This document shows positions 1 to 6,821 of a DNA stretch of 10,246 bases, one piece after another; positions within the stretch are counted from its first letter, which is position 1; each line of letters starts with the position of its first letter. Position numbers and translations under genes: made by a program. The DNA is from JBBSHS01 sp038232515. GTDB taxonomy: Bacteria > Actinomycetota > Acidimicrobiia > Acidimicrobiales > JAUJNH01. The notes under the pieces were generated by a model that was given only the letters and a program-made list of their open reading frames with translations, was not told the origin of the DNA and ran no database searches. The stretch is taken from contig JBBSHS010000085.1 in the NCBI GenBank assembly GCA_038232515.1, forward strand, positions 1 through 10,246. The letters run 5' to 3'.

Positions 1-1047
1 ATGGAGTCGGTCCACACCAACGAGGTGCTGGAACGGCTCGACAAGGATCTGGTCGGCCTGGTGCCGGTCAAGTCGCGCATCCGAGAGATCGGCGACCTGT
101 TGCTGGTCGACCGGCTGCGGCGGCGCTTCGGCATCGAGTCGACCCGGCCCACCCTGCACATGTCGTTCACCGGCAGCCCGGGCACCGGCAAGACCACCGT
201 CGCCCTGCGCATGGCCGAGCTGCTGCACCGCCTCGGCTACCTGAAGAAGGGCCATCTGGTCACCGTCACCCGCGACGACCTGGTGGGCCAGTACATCGGC
301 CACACCGCCCCCAAGACCAAAGAGGTCATGAAGCGGGCCATGGGCGGCGTGCTCTTCATCGACGAGGCCTACTACCTGTACCGCCAGGAGAACGAGCGGG
401 ACTACGGCCAGGAGACCATCGAGATCCTGCTGCAGGTCATGGAGAACAACCGGGAGGACCTGGTGGTCATCCTGGCTGGCTACAAGGACCGGATGGACCA
501 GTTCTTCCAGTCCAACCCCGGCATGGGCTCACGCATCGCCCACCACATCCACTTCCCCGACTACGCGCTGGACGAGCTGGTGGCCATCGGCGACCTGATG
601 CTGGCCGAGCAGAACTACGAGTTCTCCGAGGATGCCAAGACCGCCTTTCGCGAGTACCTCGACCGGCGGATGGGCCAGCCCCGCTTCGCCAACGCCCGCA
701 GCGTGCGCAATGCCCTCGAGCGGGCCCGCCTGCGTCAGGCCGCCCGGATCGTGGGCGACCCGAGCCGTCAGTTGGGCAGGGCCGACCTCATGCGGATCGA
801 GGCGGATGACATCTTGAAGAGCAGGGTCTTCGAGGAAACCGAGGACGGCGCTCCGTCGGCGCCCCCCGACAGCGACACCGGCAGCGACACCGGCAGCGAC
901 ACCGGCAACGACACCGGCAACGACACCGGCAACGACACCGGCAACGACACCGGCAACGACACCGGCAGGGACACCGACAACGATCCGGAGGGTGCCGACG
1001 GCAAGGCCGGCTCCCGGAGCGGCGCACAGGAGGCCAAATCGGGGTAG
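1..1047 (+). CDS. cbbX: CbbX, red-type Rubisco activase (AAA+ ATPase)
   Basis: CbbX hexamers use ATP to thread the Rubisco large-subunit C-terminus and release inhibitory sugar phosphates from red-type form I Rubisco. The 348-residue protein shows the family hallmarks: Walker A GSPGTGKT (residues 58-65), aromatic pore loop YIG (98-100) within GQYIGHTAPKTKEV, Walker B VLFIDEA (117-123), the SNPGMGSRIAHHI segment (171-183), and the C-terminal helical stretch NARSVRNALERARLRQA (231-247). From memory it aligns closely with proteobacterial CbbX up to about SRVF (274-277). Residues 278-348 are an extra acidic, low-complexity tail with SDTG/NDTG tetrapeptide repeats, not expected in the family. The ATG is the first base of the window, so an upstream start cannot be excluded. 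cbbLS would be expected upstream. A probable cbbR and an aldolase follow on the same strand. The family call is very sure; the function of the tail is unknown. Confidence 0.95.
   Translation: MESVHTNEVLERLDKDLVGLVPVKSRIREIGDLLLVDRLRRRFGIESTRPTLHMSFTGSPGTGKTTVALRMAELLHRLGYLKKGHLVTVTRDDLVGQYIGHTAPKTKEVMKRAMGGVLFIDEAYYLYRQENERDYGQETIEILLQVMENNREDLVVILAGYKDRMDQFFQSNPGMGSRIAHHIHFPDYALDELVAIGDLMLAEQNYEFSEDAKTAFREYLDRRMGQPRFANARSVRNALERARLRQAARIVGDPSRQLGRADLMRIEADDILKSRVFEETEDGAPSAPPDSDTGSDTGSDTGNDTGNDTGNDTGNDTGNDTGRDTDNDPEGADGKAGSRSGAQEAKSG
871..978 (+). repeat. 12-bp in-frame tandem repeat encoding (S/N)DTG
   Basis: Eight head-to-tail copies of a 12-base unit occupy 871-966: three AGCGACACCGGC followed by five AACGACACCGGC. 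A degenerate ninth copy lies at 967-978. The copies are nearly identical at DNA level, so the array probably expanded recently by slippage. The unit is a multiple of three, so changes in copy number lengthen or shorten the CbbX tail without a frameshift. Confidence 0.95.
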
Positions 1048-1050
1048 CGG

Positions 1051-1079
1051 TTGACTGTTCCCGCCCGAAGCATTAGTGA
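1051..1079 (+). promoter_or_regulatory. Candidate sigma-70-type promoter for the LysR gene
   Basis: TTGACT (1051-1056) and TAGTGA (1074-1079) are separated by 17 bases. Transcription would start near 1086, two bases before the GTG at 1088, giving an almost leaderless message. The element fills the 40-base gap after cbbX, so the regulator could be expressed separately from the upstream cbb genes. This is pattern matching only. Confidence 0.45.
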
Positions 1080-1087
1080 GAGGTGAT

Positions 1088-2026
1088 GTGACCCTCGGTC
1101 AGCTCCGCAGCTTCCTGGCCGTGGTCTCCACCGGCTCGGTGCGCGAGGCGGCGGAGCAGTTGGTGGTCACGGCGCCGGCCGTCTCCTCGGCGCTGGCCAG
1201 CCTCCAGCGCGAGGTGGGCGTCGCCCTCACCGTCAAGGAGGGCCGGGGCCTGCGCGTCACGCCCGCGGGCGAGCAGTTCGCCCAGTACGCCCGCCGGTCG
1301 CTGGCCCTCCTCGATGAGGCCACCGCCGCAGCCGGCGACCGGGCCGCGGCCGAGTTGGGCCGCCTGCGGGTGGCGGCGGTCACGACGGCGGGCGAGCGCA
1401 TCCTGCGCCGGGCCCTGCGCTCGTTCCGCTCCCAGCATCCCGAGGCCCCCATCTTGCTCGACGTGGGCAACCGGGAGCGGGTCTGGGACCTGCTGGTGCG
1501 CCGCGAGGTCGACCTCGCCCTGGGCGGGCGGCCGCCGTCCGAATACGACCTCTTGAGCCTGGCCACCCGCGCCCACCGCCTGATCGTGGCCGCCGCCTCC
1601 GAACCGGGCCCGGACCGGCGGTCCTGGCGCGCCGTGACGAGGCAGGACCTGGCCGGGGCCACCTGGCTCGTACGCGAAGCCGGCTCGGGCACGAGGGCGA
1701 ACACCGAGGAGACCTTCGCCGAACTGGGCATCAGCCCGCCGGTGCTGACCCTGGGCTCGAACAGCGCCATCCGTGAGAGCGTGCAGATCGGTCTGGGCAT
1801 CACCCTCATCTCGGGCGATGCGGTGGCCGCCGAGATGGAGAGCGGTGGGATCCAGGAGTGGCGCCACGGCCCCCTTCCCCTCGAGCGCCTCTGGCATCTG
1901 GTGGCCCGCAATGGCGAGAATCTTGCCGTCGGCGCCCGCCGCCTGCTGCACCACCTGGTCGACGAAGGCCCGGTCGACGAACGCTTCCGGCTCACCCCCG
2001 AGGGCGTCCAGAAGGCATCGGCCTGA
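1088..2026 (+). CDS. LysR-family transcriptional regulator, probable CbbR
   Basis: This is a 312-residue LysR-type regulator of normal length. The N-terminal winged helix-turn-helix begins TLGQLRSFLAVVSTGSVREA, with the recognition region around residues 17-44 (AAEQLVVTAPAVSSALASLQREVG). A linker helix and the periplasmic-binding-protein-like effector domain follow from about residue 90 (GRLRVAAVTTAGERIL). CbbR proteins control Calvin-cycle operons in response to metabolites such as RuBP or NADPH. Its place between cbbX and an aldolase suggests this role, but other LysR subfamilies look alike. I chose GTG 1088 because the family's first strand begins there; GTG 1076 would add only MRGD. GAGAGG (1078-1083) could serve as a weak Shine-Dalgarno, or the transcript may be leaderless. 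Unlike many cbbR genes it is co-directional with, not divergent from, its neighbours. Confidence 0.85.
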   Translation: MTLGQLRSFLAVVSTGSVREAAEQLVVTAPAVSSALASLQREVGVALTVKEGRGLRVTPAGEQFAQYARRSLALLDEATAAAGDRAAAELGRLRVAAVTTAGERILRRALRSFRSQHPEAPILLDVGNRERVWDLLVRREVDLALGGRPPSEYDLLSLATRAHRLIVAAASEPGPDRRSWRAVTRQDLAGATWLVREAGSGTRANTEETFAELGISPPVLTLGSNSAIRESVQIGLGITLISGDAVAAEMESGGIQEWRHGPLPLERLWHLVARNGENLAVGARRLLHHLVDEGPVDERFRLTPEGVQKASA

Positions 2027-2091
2027 ACGCCATTTTCCCCTTCCACCCGTTCGGGGTTGCGCCCGGCCGGCCAGGGGACGAGGATTTGACC

Positions 2092-3105
2092 ATGAGGACC
2101 GATGAGTTGATCTCGACTGCCGCCGCCATGGTGCACCCGGGAAAGGGCATCCTGGCCGCCGACGAGAGCGTGGCCACGATCTCCAAGCGTTTCGGGGGGC
2201 TGTCGATCGAGTCGACGGAGGAGAGCCGCCGGCAGTACCGCGAGCTCCTTGTCTCCGCCCCCGGCATCGACGAGCACGTCAGCGGCGTGATCATGTTCGA
2301 CGAGTCGTTGAGCCAGAAGACGGGCGACGGCACTCCGTTCCCCCAGGTGCTGACGGCCAGGGGCATCCTGCCCGGCATCAAGGTCGACACCGGGGCCAAG
2401 CCCCAGGCAGGCACGCCCGGTGAGACGGTCACCGAGGGGCTCGACGGGCTGCGCGAGCGCATCGAAGAGTACTACGGCCTCGGCGCCCGCTTCGCCAAGT
2501 GGCGCGCCGTCATCAATATCGGTGACGGCCGGCCCACCGAGGCCAGCGTCACGGCCAACGCCCACGCCCTGTCCCGCTACGCCATGCTCTGCCAGGAGGG
2601 CGGCCTGGTCCCGATCGTCGAGCCCGAGGTCCTCATGGAGGGCGACCACGATCTCGCCACCAACGCCAGGGTCACCCGCAGCGTGCTGGCCGAGGTTTTC
2701 AACCAGCTGCGGGTGGCTGGCGTCGACTACCGGGGGATGGTGCTGAAGCCGTCGATGGTCATCCCGGGCACGGCCGGCCCCAGTGCCACCGTCGACGAGG
2801 TGGCCTCGGCCACGGTGTCCTGCCTGCTCGACTCCGTGCCCGCCAGCGTGCCCGGCATCGCCTTCCTCTCCGGCGGCCAGGCCCCGCTCACAGCCACCGC
2901 CCACCTCAACGCCATGGCCCGCCTCGGCCCCCACCCGTGGACGCTCACCTTCTCCTACGGGCGGGCCCTGCAGGACGACGCCCTGCGGGCCTGGTCGGGC
3001 CGGTCCTCTTCCGTGGGCGAGGCGCAGGCCGTTCTTCTCGAGCGGGTCAGGGGCAATGGCGAGGCGGCCCTCGGGCGCTTCGACGGGGCGAAGGCAGCGG
3101 CGTAG
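2092..3105 (+). CDS. Class I fructose-bisphosphate aldolase
   Basis: This 337-residue TIM-barrel enzyme cleaves fructose-1,6-bisphosphate to DHAP and glyceraldehyde-3-phosphate, or runs in reverse, through a lysine Schiff base and without metal. Residues equivalent to the rabbit muscle active site are visible: D24 in LAADES, K97 in GIKVD, K136 and R138 in AKWRAV, E177 in PIVEPE, and Schiff-base K219 in GMVLKPSMVIPG. The phosphate-binding FLSGGQ and FSYGRALQ motifs are also present. ATG 2092 is preceded by ACGAGGA (2078-2084) at a good distance. Near cbbX and a probable cbbR it likely serves Calvin-cycle regeneration (both FBP and SBP condensation are possible) as well as gluconeogenesis. It heads a close-packed unit with the methyltransferase, cobT and cobB. 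The 65-base leader is too short for a cobalamin riboswitch. Confidence 0.95.
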   Translation: MRTDELISTAAAMVHPGKGILAADESVATISKRFGGLSIESTEESRRQYRELLVSAPGIDEHVSGVIMFDESLSQKTGDGTPFPQVLTARGILPGIKVDTGAKPQAGTPGETVTEGLDGLRERIEEYYGLGARFAKWRAVINIGDGRPTEASVTANAHALSRYAMLCQEGGLVPIVEPEVLMEGDHDLATNARVTRSVLAEVFNQLRVAGVDYRGMVLKPSMVIPGTAGPSATVDEVASATVSCLLDSVPASVPGIAFLSGGQAPLTATAHLNAMARLGPHPWTLTFSYGRALQDDALRAWSGRSSSVGEAQAVLLERVRGNGEAALGRFDGAKAAA

Positions 3106-3119
3106 CCCCCGCCCGCCCT

Positions 3120-4028
3120 CTGGCTGACTCCCGCCCGCTCGCCATCGGGCCCGTCACCATCGGGGGACCGCTCGGGGCCCGTACGGCCATGCTGGCCGGG
3201 AGCATCTTCTACGACCGACACTCGATCGTGGCCGACGCAGGCCAGGGCGCCTTCGACGAGCGCCGGGCCGGGGCGCTCCTGGCCGCCGTCGACGGCCTGT
3301 CCCAGCGCTACGGCGTCCGGATGGTCCACGATGTCATCGCCACGTCGCCCGAGGCCATGGCGAGGTATGTGGCCTTCGTGGCCGCCTCGAGCCCGCGGCC
3401 GATGATGATCAATTCGGCCGACGGCCACGTGCGGGTGGCCGGCCTGGCCGCCGCCGCCCGGCTGGGCGTGCTCGATCGCTGCATCTTCGCCTCGCTCACC
3501 GACGCCACCGAGGCATTCGAGCTTGAGGCCCTGCGCCGACACCGGCCAGCGGCCGTGATGATCCTCGTGCACGACGCCGACGACCCGTCGCCCGAGCGCA
3601 GCCTGGCCATGATCGCCGGGTGCTTCCGCCCCATGCTGGACGACATCGGCGTGGACGTGCCCATCGTGGACGTGGCCGTCGTGGGCCCCGAGTCGGTGGG
3701 CTTCTCGATGCGGTCGATCACCGCCGTGCGCCAGACCTACGGCTACCCCGCCGGCTGCGCCTTCGCCAACTGCCTCCCGCTGTGGGCCGGGCTCGAGGGG
3801 CTGGGCCGGGAGTCGGTGAACCTGTCCCTCGCCGTGGCCCTGGCTGCCTGCCGGTGGGCGGGGGCCGACTTCCTGCACTACGGGCTGATCGAACGGGCCG
3901 GGGTGGCCGCCCTCGCCGCCGGCACGGCCGAGGTCTTCCTCGGTGCCGCCGCCCGACGGCTCGACGCCCAGCGCCTGCCCGAAGGACACCCACTGGACAA
4001 GATGCTCGACCTCGGACCGACACCATGA
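3120..4028 (+). CDS. MtrH-like corrinoid-dependent methyltransferase
   Basis: The product resembles MtrH (COG1962/PF02007), which in methanogens moves a methyl group between a corrinoid and tetrahydromethanopterin. Bacterial relatives such as MtgA transfer methyl from a methyl-corrinoid protein to tetrahydrofolate. Matching blocks, numbered from CTG 3120, are the GPVTIGG strand (10-16), GSIFYDRHSIV then D and G-FDE (27-46), NSADGHVRVAG, GADFLHYGLIE, and the C-terminal HPLDKM. A TIM barrel of about 300 residues fits the family. The start is doubtful: homology reaches back to about 3120, where only CTG is available. The next ATG (3189) would remove the first barrel strand, and ATG 2937 lies deep inside the aldolase gene. 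The stop overlaps cobT by ATGA. No corrinoid protein or substrate-specific methyltransferase is in the window, so the methyl donor and acceptor are unknown. Family assignment is firm; the exact reaction is inferred. Confidence 0.82.
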   Translation: MADSRPLAIGPVTIGGPLGARTAMLAGSIFYDRHSIVADAGQGAFDERRAGALLAAVDGLSQRYGVRMVHDVIATSPEAMARYVAFVAASSPRPMMINSADGHVRVAGLAAAARLGVLDRCIFASLTDATEAFELEALRRHRPAAVMILVHDADDPSPERSLAMIAGCFRPMLDDIGVDVPIVDVAVVGPESVGFSMRSITAVRQTYGYPAGCAFANCLPLWAGLEGLGRESVNLSLAVALAACRWAGADFLHYGLIERAGVAALAAGTAEVFLGAAARRLDAQRLPEGHPLDKMLDLGPTP

Positions 4029-5182
4029 CCGAAGGCCAGCCGCCCGCCGCCCGCCCAACTCAGCCCGAGGCGGCCGCCGCCCGCCCAACCGGGCCCAAAC
4101 CGCCAGCTGAGCGCCGCCGCCGGTCCTTCGCGGCTGCTGCCGCCGCCGTCGGGGTGTTGGACGCCACCGCCATGGTCGAGGCGGCCGCCCTGCAGGACCG
4201 CCTGACCAAGCCCAGGGGGGCGCTGGGGCGGCTCGAAGAGTTGAGCATCGCGCTGGCCGGTATGGCGGGGGAGTGCCCGCCGCCGATCCCGGTCCCCGCC
4301 GCCGTGGTCATCTTCGCCGGCGATCACGGCGTCGTGGCCGAAGGCGTCACGCCCTGGCCCCAGGAAGTCACGGCCCAGATGGCCGCCAACTTCGCCGCCG
4401 GCGGGGCGGCCATCAACGTGCTGGCCCGCCAGGCCGGCGCCCGCGTCACCGTGGTGGATGTCGGCATGGCCACCGTCGTCGAGGCGCCCCTGATCGTGAA
4501 CCGCAGGGTGCGGGCCGGCACCGCCAACCTGGCCGTGGCCCCGGCCATGACGGAGTCGGAGGCGAGGTCGGCCCTCGACGTCGGCGCCGACATGGCCGCC
4601 GACCTCGTCGGCGAGGGGGCACGATGCCTGGTCACCGGCGAGATGGGTATCGGCAACACCACCCCGGCCGCCGCCCTCATCGCCGCGCTGACCTGCACCC
4701 CGGCGGCGTCGGTCACCGGACGGGGCACGGGCATCGACGATCCCACTCTGGCCCTCAAGGTCGACGTGGTGGAACGGGCTCTGGCCCGGCACGCCGCCGC
4801 CATCGGCGCCGGTCCTCTGCCCACGCTGGCCGCCCTTGGCGGCCTCGAGATCGCCGCCCTCGCCGGCTTCGTCGTGGGCGGCGCCGCCGCCCGGGTGCCC
4901 GTGCTCCTCGACGGGGTGATCGCCGATGCCGCCGCTCTGGCGGCCGCCGCCCTCGTGCCCGCCGTCACCGGGTTCTGCATCGCCGGACACCGCTCGGTCG
5001 AGCCCGGCGCCTCCGTCGCCCTCGCCCACCTCGGCCTTGTGCCCCTCCTCGACCTGGGGATGCGCCTGGGCGAGGGGAGCGGCGCCTGCCTGGCCCTGGC
5101 CGTGGTGGAGGCCAGCGCCCGGCTGCTGGGGGAGATGGCCACCTTCGACTCGGCCGGCGTGACCGACAAGACGCCGCGGTAG
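4025..5182 (+). CDS. cobT: Nicotinate-nucleotide:dimethylbenzimidazole phosphoribosyltransferase CobT
   Basis: CobT makes alpha-ribazole phosphate from the lower-ligand base (dimethylbenzimidazole) and nicotinate mononucleotide for nucleotide-loop assembly of cobalamin. Of 385 residues, the core starts near residue 45 (DATAMVEAAALQDRLTKPRG). It contains FAGDHGVVAEGVTPWP, GEMGIGNTTPAAAL with E206, GGLEIAALAGFVVGGAA, LLDGVIADAAAL, HRSVEPGAS, and MRLGEGSGA with E350. The two glutamates correspond to E174 and E317 of the Salmonella enzyme. The first roughly 40 residues are a Pro/Ala-rich extension (PAARPTQPEAAAARPTGPKP) absent from the usual protein of about 350 residues, with a small internal duplication. 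ATG 4025 overlaps the upstream methyltransferase stop as ATGA, which implies translational coupling; a start farther inside the reading frame would remove the extension. CobB follows after 9 bases. Confidence 0.95.
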   Translation: MTEGQPPAARPTQPEAAAARPTGPKPPAERRRRSFAAAAAAVGVLDATAMVEAAALQDRLTKPRGALGRLEELSIALAGMAGECPPPIPVPAAVVIFAGDHGVVAEGVTPWPQEVTAQMAANFAAGGAAINVLARQAGARVTVVDVGMATVVEAPLIVNRRVRAGTANLAVAPAMTESEARSALDVGADMAADLVGEGARCLVTGEMGIGNTTPAAALIAALTCTPAASVTGRGTGIDDPTLALKVDVVERALARHAAAIGAGPLPTLAALGGLEIAALAGFVVGGAAARVPVLLDGVIADAAALAAAALVPAVTGFCIAGHRSVEPGASVALAHLGLVPLLDLGMRLGEGSGACLALAVVEASARLLGEMATFDSAGVTDKTPR

Positions 5183-5191
5183 CCGGGCGGC

Positions 5192-6640
5192 GTGGACGTC
5201 GACACCCCCAACGTGAGCCGCCGGCCGCAGGCGCAGGCGCAGGCGCGGGACCAGCCGTGGCCCGCACCACCGGCGGGGGTTGGGGCCCTCGGTGCCCGCG
5301 TGGTCATCGCCGGCACGCACTCGGGGGTGGGCAAGACCACGGTGGCCACCGGTCTCATGGCCGCGCTCTCGGCCCGGGGCCTGAGGGTGGGCGCAGCCAA
5401 GGTGGGGCCCGACTACGTCGACCCCGGCTATCACGCCCTGGCCGCCGGTCGCCCGGCCCGCAACCTGGACGCGTGGATGTGCGGAGAGGCGGCCATCGCC
5501 CCTCTGGCCGCCCGGGCCGCCGAGGGCTGCGACATCCTCGTGGTCGAAGGGGTGATGGGCCTGTTCGACGGCACCTGTACACCCGATGGCGCCGGCCGGC
5601 CCGGCCCGGCCATGTTCGCTTCGACCGCTCACGTGGCCCGACTGCTCGACGCCCCGGTCGTGCTGGTGGTGGACGCCGGGGCCATGAGCGGATCGGTGGC
5701 TGCGGTCGTGCACGGCTTCGCCACCTTCGACCAAAGCCTGCGGGTGGCGGGGGTGGTGCTGAACCGGGTCGGGTCCGACAGCCACGAGGCGCTCCTGCGC
5801 CACGCCCTGGTGCCGCTCGGTCTGCCCGTGCTCGGCGTCCTTCGGCGCCACCCGGGTCTGACGTGGCCGGACCGCCACCTGGGGCTGGTCCCGGTGGCCG
5901 AGCATCCAGACGAGGTGCGGCGCAGCCTCGGGCGCCTCGCCGCCACCGTGGCCGCCGCCGTCGATCTCGACGCCGTGCAGGCACTGGCCCGCTCGTCACC
6001 GACGATGGCCGTCGGTGCCCTGCCCACGCCGCGCCCCAGGGCTGGTCCGCCGGTGCCGGTGGCGGTGGCGGCCGGGCCCGCCTTCAGCTTCACCTACCCC
6101 GACAATGCCGAGATGCTGGAGGCAGCCGGGGCCCGGGTGGTGCCCTTCGACCCGCTGGTCGACGAGGCCCTGCCCGCCGGTGCGCGGGGCCTGGTGGTGG
6201 GAGGCGGGTTCCCCGAGGTGTTTGCCGAGCATTTGGCGGCCAACCAGCCGCTGCTGGCCGACGTGCGCCGCCGCAGCCTCGCCGGCCTGGTGACGTGGGC
6301 CGAGTGCGGCGGGCTGCTGTGGTTGTGCCGGTCGCTGGACGGTACGCCCATGGCCGGGGTCCTGCCCGGCCGGGCCCGGATGACCGACCGTCTGGCCCTC
6401 GGGTACCGCACCGCTGTCCTGCGTTCGCCCACCCCGCTCGGGCCGGTCGGGACCGAGATGCGCGGGCACGAGTTCCACTACTCGGTCGTCGACCCGGCCG
6501 GGGAGGCGCTGGAACTCACGGGTCGCACGGCAGAACCACGGGCCGGCTTCGCCTCGCCCACCATGCTGGCCAGCTACGTCCATCTCCACCTCGCCGGCCA
6601 ACCGGCGCTGGCCACCGCCTTCGTCGCCAGCCTCGGCTGA
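5192..6640 (+). CDS. cobB: Cobyrinate a,c-diamide synthase (CobB/CbiA)
   Basis: This enzyme amidates the a and c side chains of cobyrinate (CbiA) or hydrogenobyrinate (CobB) with glutamine and ATP, a middle step of cobalamin synthesis. The 482-residue protein has the two expected domains. The N-terminal dethiobiotin-synthetase-like ATPase carries P-loop GTHSGVGKTT (41-50), AKVGPDYVDPGYH and VVEGVMGLFDG. The C-terminal class I glutamine amidotransferase carries nucleophile C372 in TWAECGG and the histidine region YVHLH (H464/H466). GTG 5192 has no obvious Shine-Dalgarno and probably relies on coupling to cobT. The first 35 residues are low-complexity (AQAQAQAR, from a GCAGGC repeat near 5228-5250), so the true start could be farther in, for example GTG 5213 or GTG 5300. 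The last gene of the aldolase-methyltransferase-cobT-cobB unit. The aerobic and anaerobic routes cannot be told apart here. Confidence 0.93.
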   Translation: MDVDTPNVSRRPQAQAQARDQPWPAPPAGVGALGARVVIAGTHSGVGKTTVATGLMAALSARGLRVGAAKVGPDYVDPGYHALAAGRPARNLDAWMCGEAAIAPLAARAAEGCDILVVEGVMGLFDGTCTPDGAGRPGPAMFASTAHVARLLDAPVVLVVDAGAMSGSVAAVVHGFATFDQSLRVAGVVLNRVGSDSHEALLRHALVPLGLPVLGVLRRHPGLTWPDRHLGLVPVAEHPDEVRRSLGRLAATVAAAVDLDAVQALARSSPTMAVGALPTPRPRAGPPVPVAVAAGPAFSFTYPDNAEMLEAAGARVVPFDPLVDEALPAGARGLVVGGGFPEVFAEHLAANQPLLADVRRRSLAGLVTWAECGGLLWLCRSLDGTPMAGVLPGRARMTDRLALGYRTAVLRSPTPLGPVGTEMRGHEFHYSVVDPAGEALELTGRTAEPRAGFASPTMLASYVHLHLAGQPALATAFVASLG

Positions 6641-6681
6641 CCGTGCTGGGTTTCCTGGCCCCGCCGCCGGTTTTTGGTGGA

Positions 6682-6732
6682 CCCATATGGGGCTGATCAA
6701 TCCCTCGCGGCCACTGATCACCCCCATACGGG
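6682..6732. repeat. 18-bp imperfect inverted repeat between convergent genes
   Basis: The left arm CCCATATGGGGCTGATCA (6682-6699) matches the reverse complement of the right arm TGATCACCCCCATACGGG (6715-6732) at 16 of 18 positions, across a 15-base spacer. Each arm also holds its own small palindromes (CCCATATGGG on the left, TGATCA in both). No T-run follows on either strand, so it is not a standard intrinsic terminator. It sits between cobB (plus) and the minus-strand unknown gene, where a bidirectional transcription stop, an operator or a small mobile-repeat remnant would all be possible. Confidence 0.85.
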
Positions 6733-6821
6733 CCCATCCGAACTGGACGGCTACCGTGCCCGCCGACTGGCTCAGCCGGGCTGCCAGCTCAGCGGTCACC
6801 GGCGGGCCCGAAGCGCCGGGA

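Noticed and set aside
871..978. Short tandem repeats as a CRISPR-like array
   Set aside because: The unit is 12 bp with no spacers and lies in frame inside cbbX.
2027..2091. Cobalamin riboswitch ahead of the unit containing cobT and cobB
   Set aside because: The leader is only 65 bases, and no B12-box-like sequence was seen there or in the other gaps.
1099..2934. Long minus-strand open frame opposite the LysR and aldolase genes
   Set aside because: It is a shadow of strong plus-strand genes in high-GC DNA; its translation is compositionally biased and resembles no family.
2955..5905. Long minus-strand open frames opposite the methyltransferase, cobT and cobB
   Set aside because: Low-complexity Gly/His/Arg translations lying antisense to genes with complete catalytic motifs.
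4273..6696. 807-codon plus-strand open frame across cobT and cobB
   Set aside because: Out of frame with both genes and extremely Arg/Gly/Pro-rich, as expected for a shifted frame in GC-rich coding DNA.
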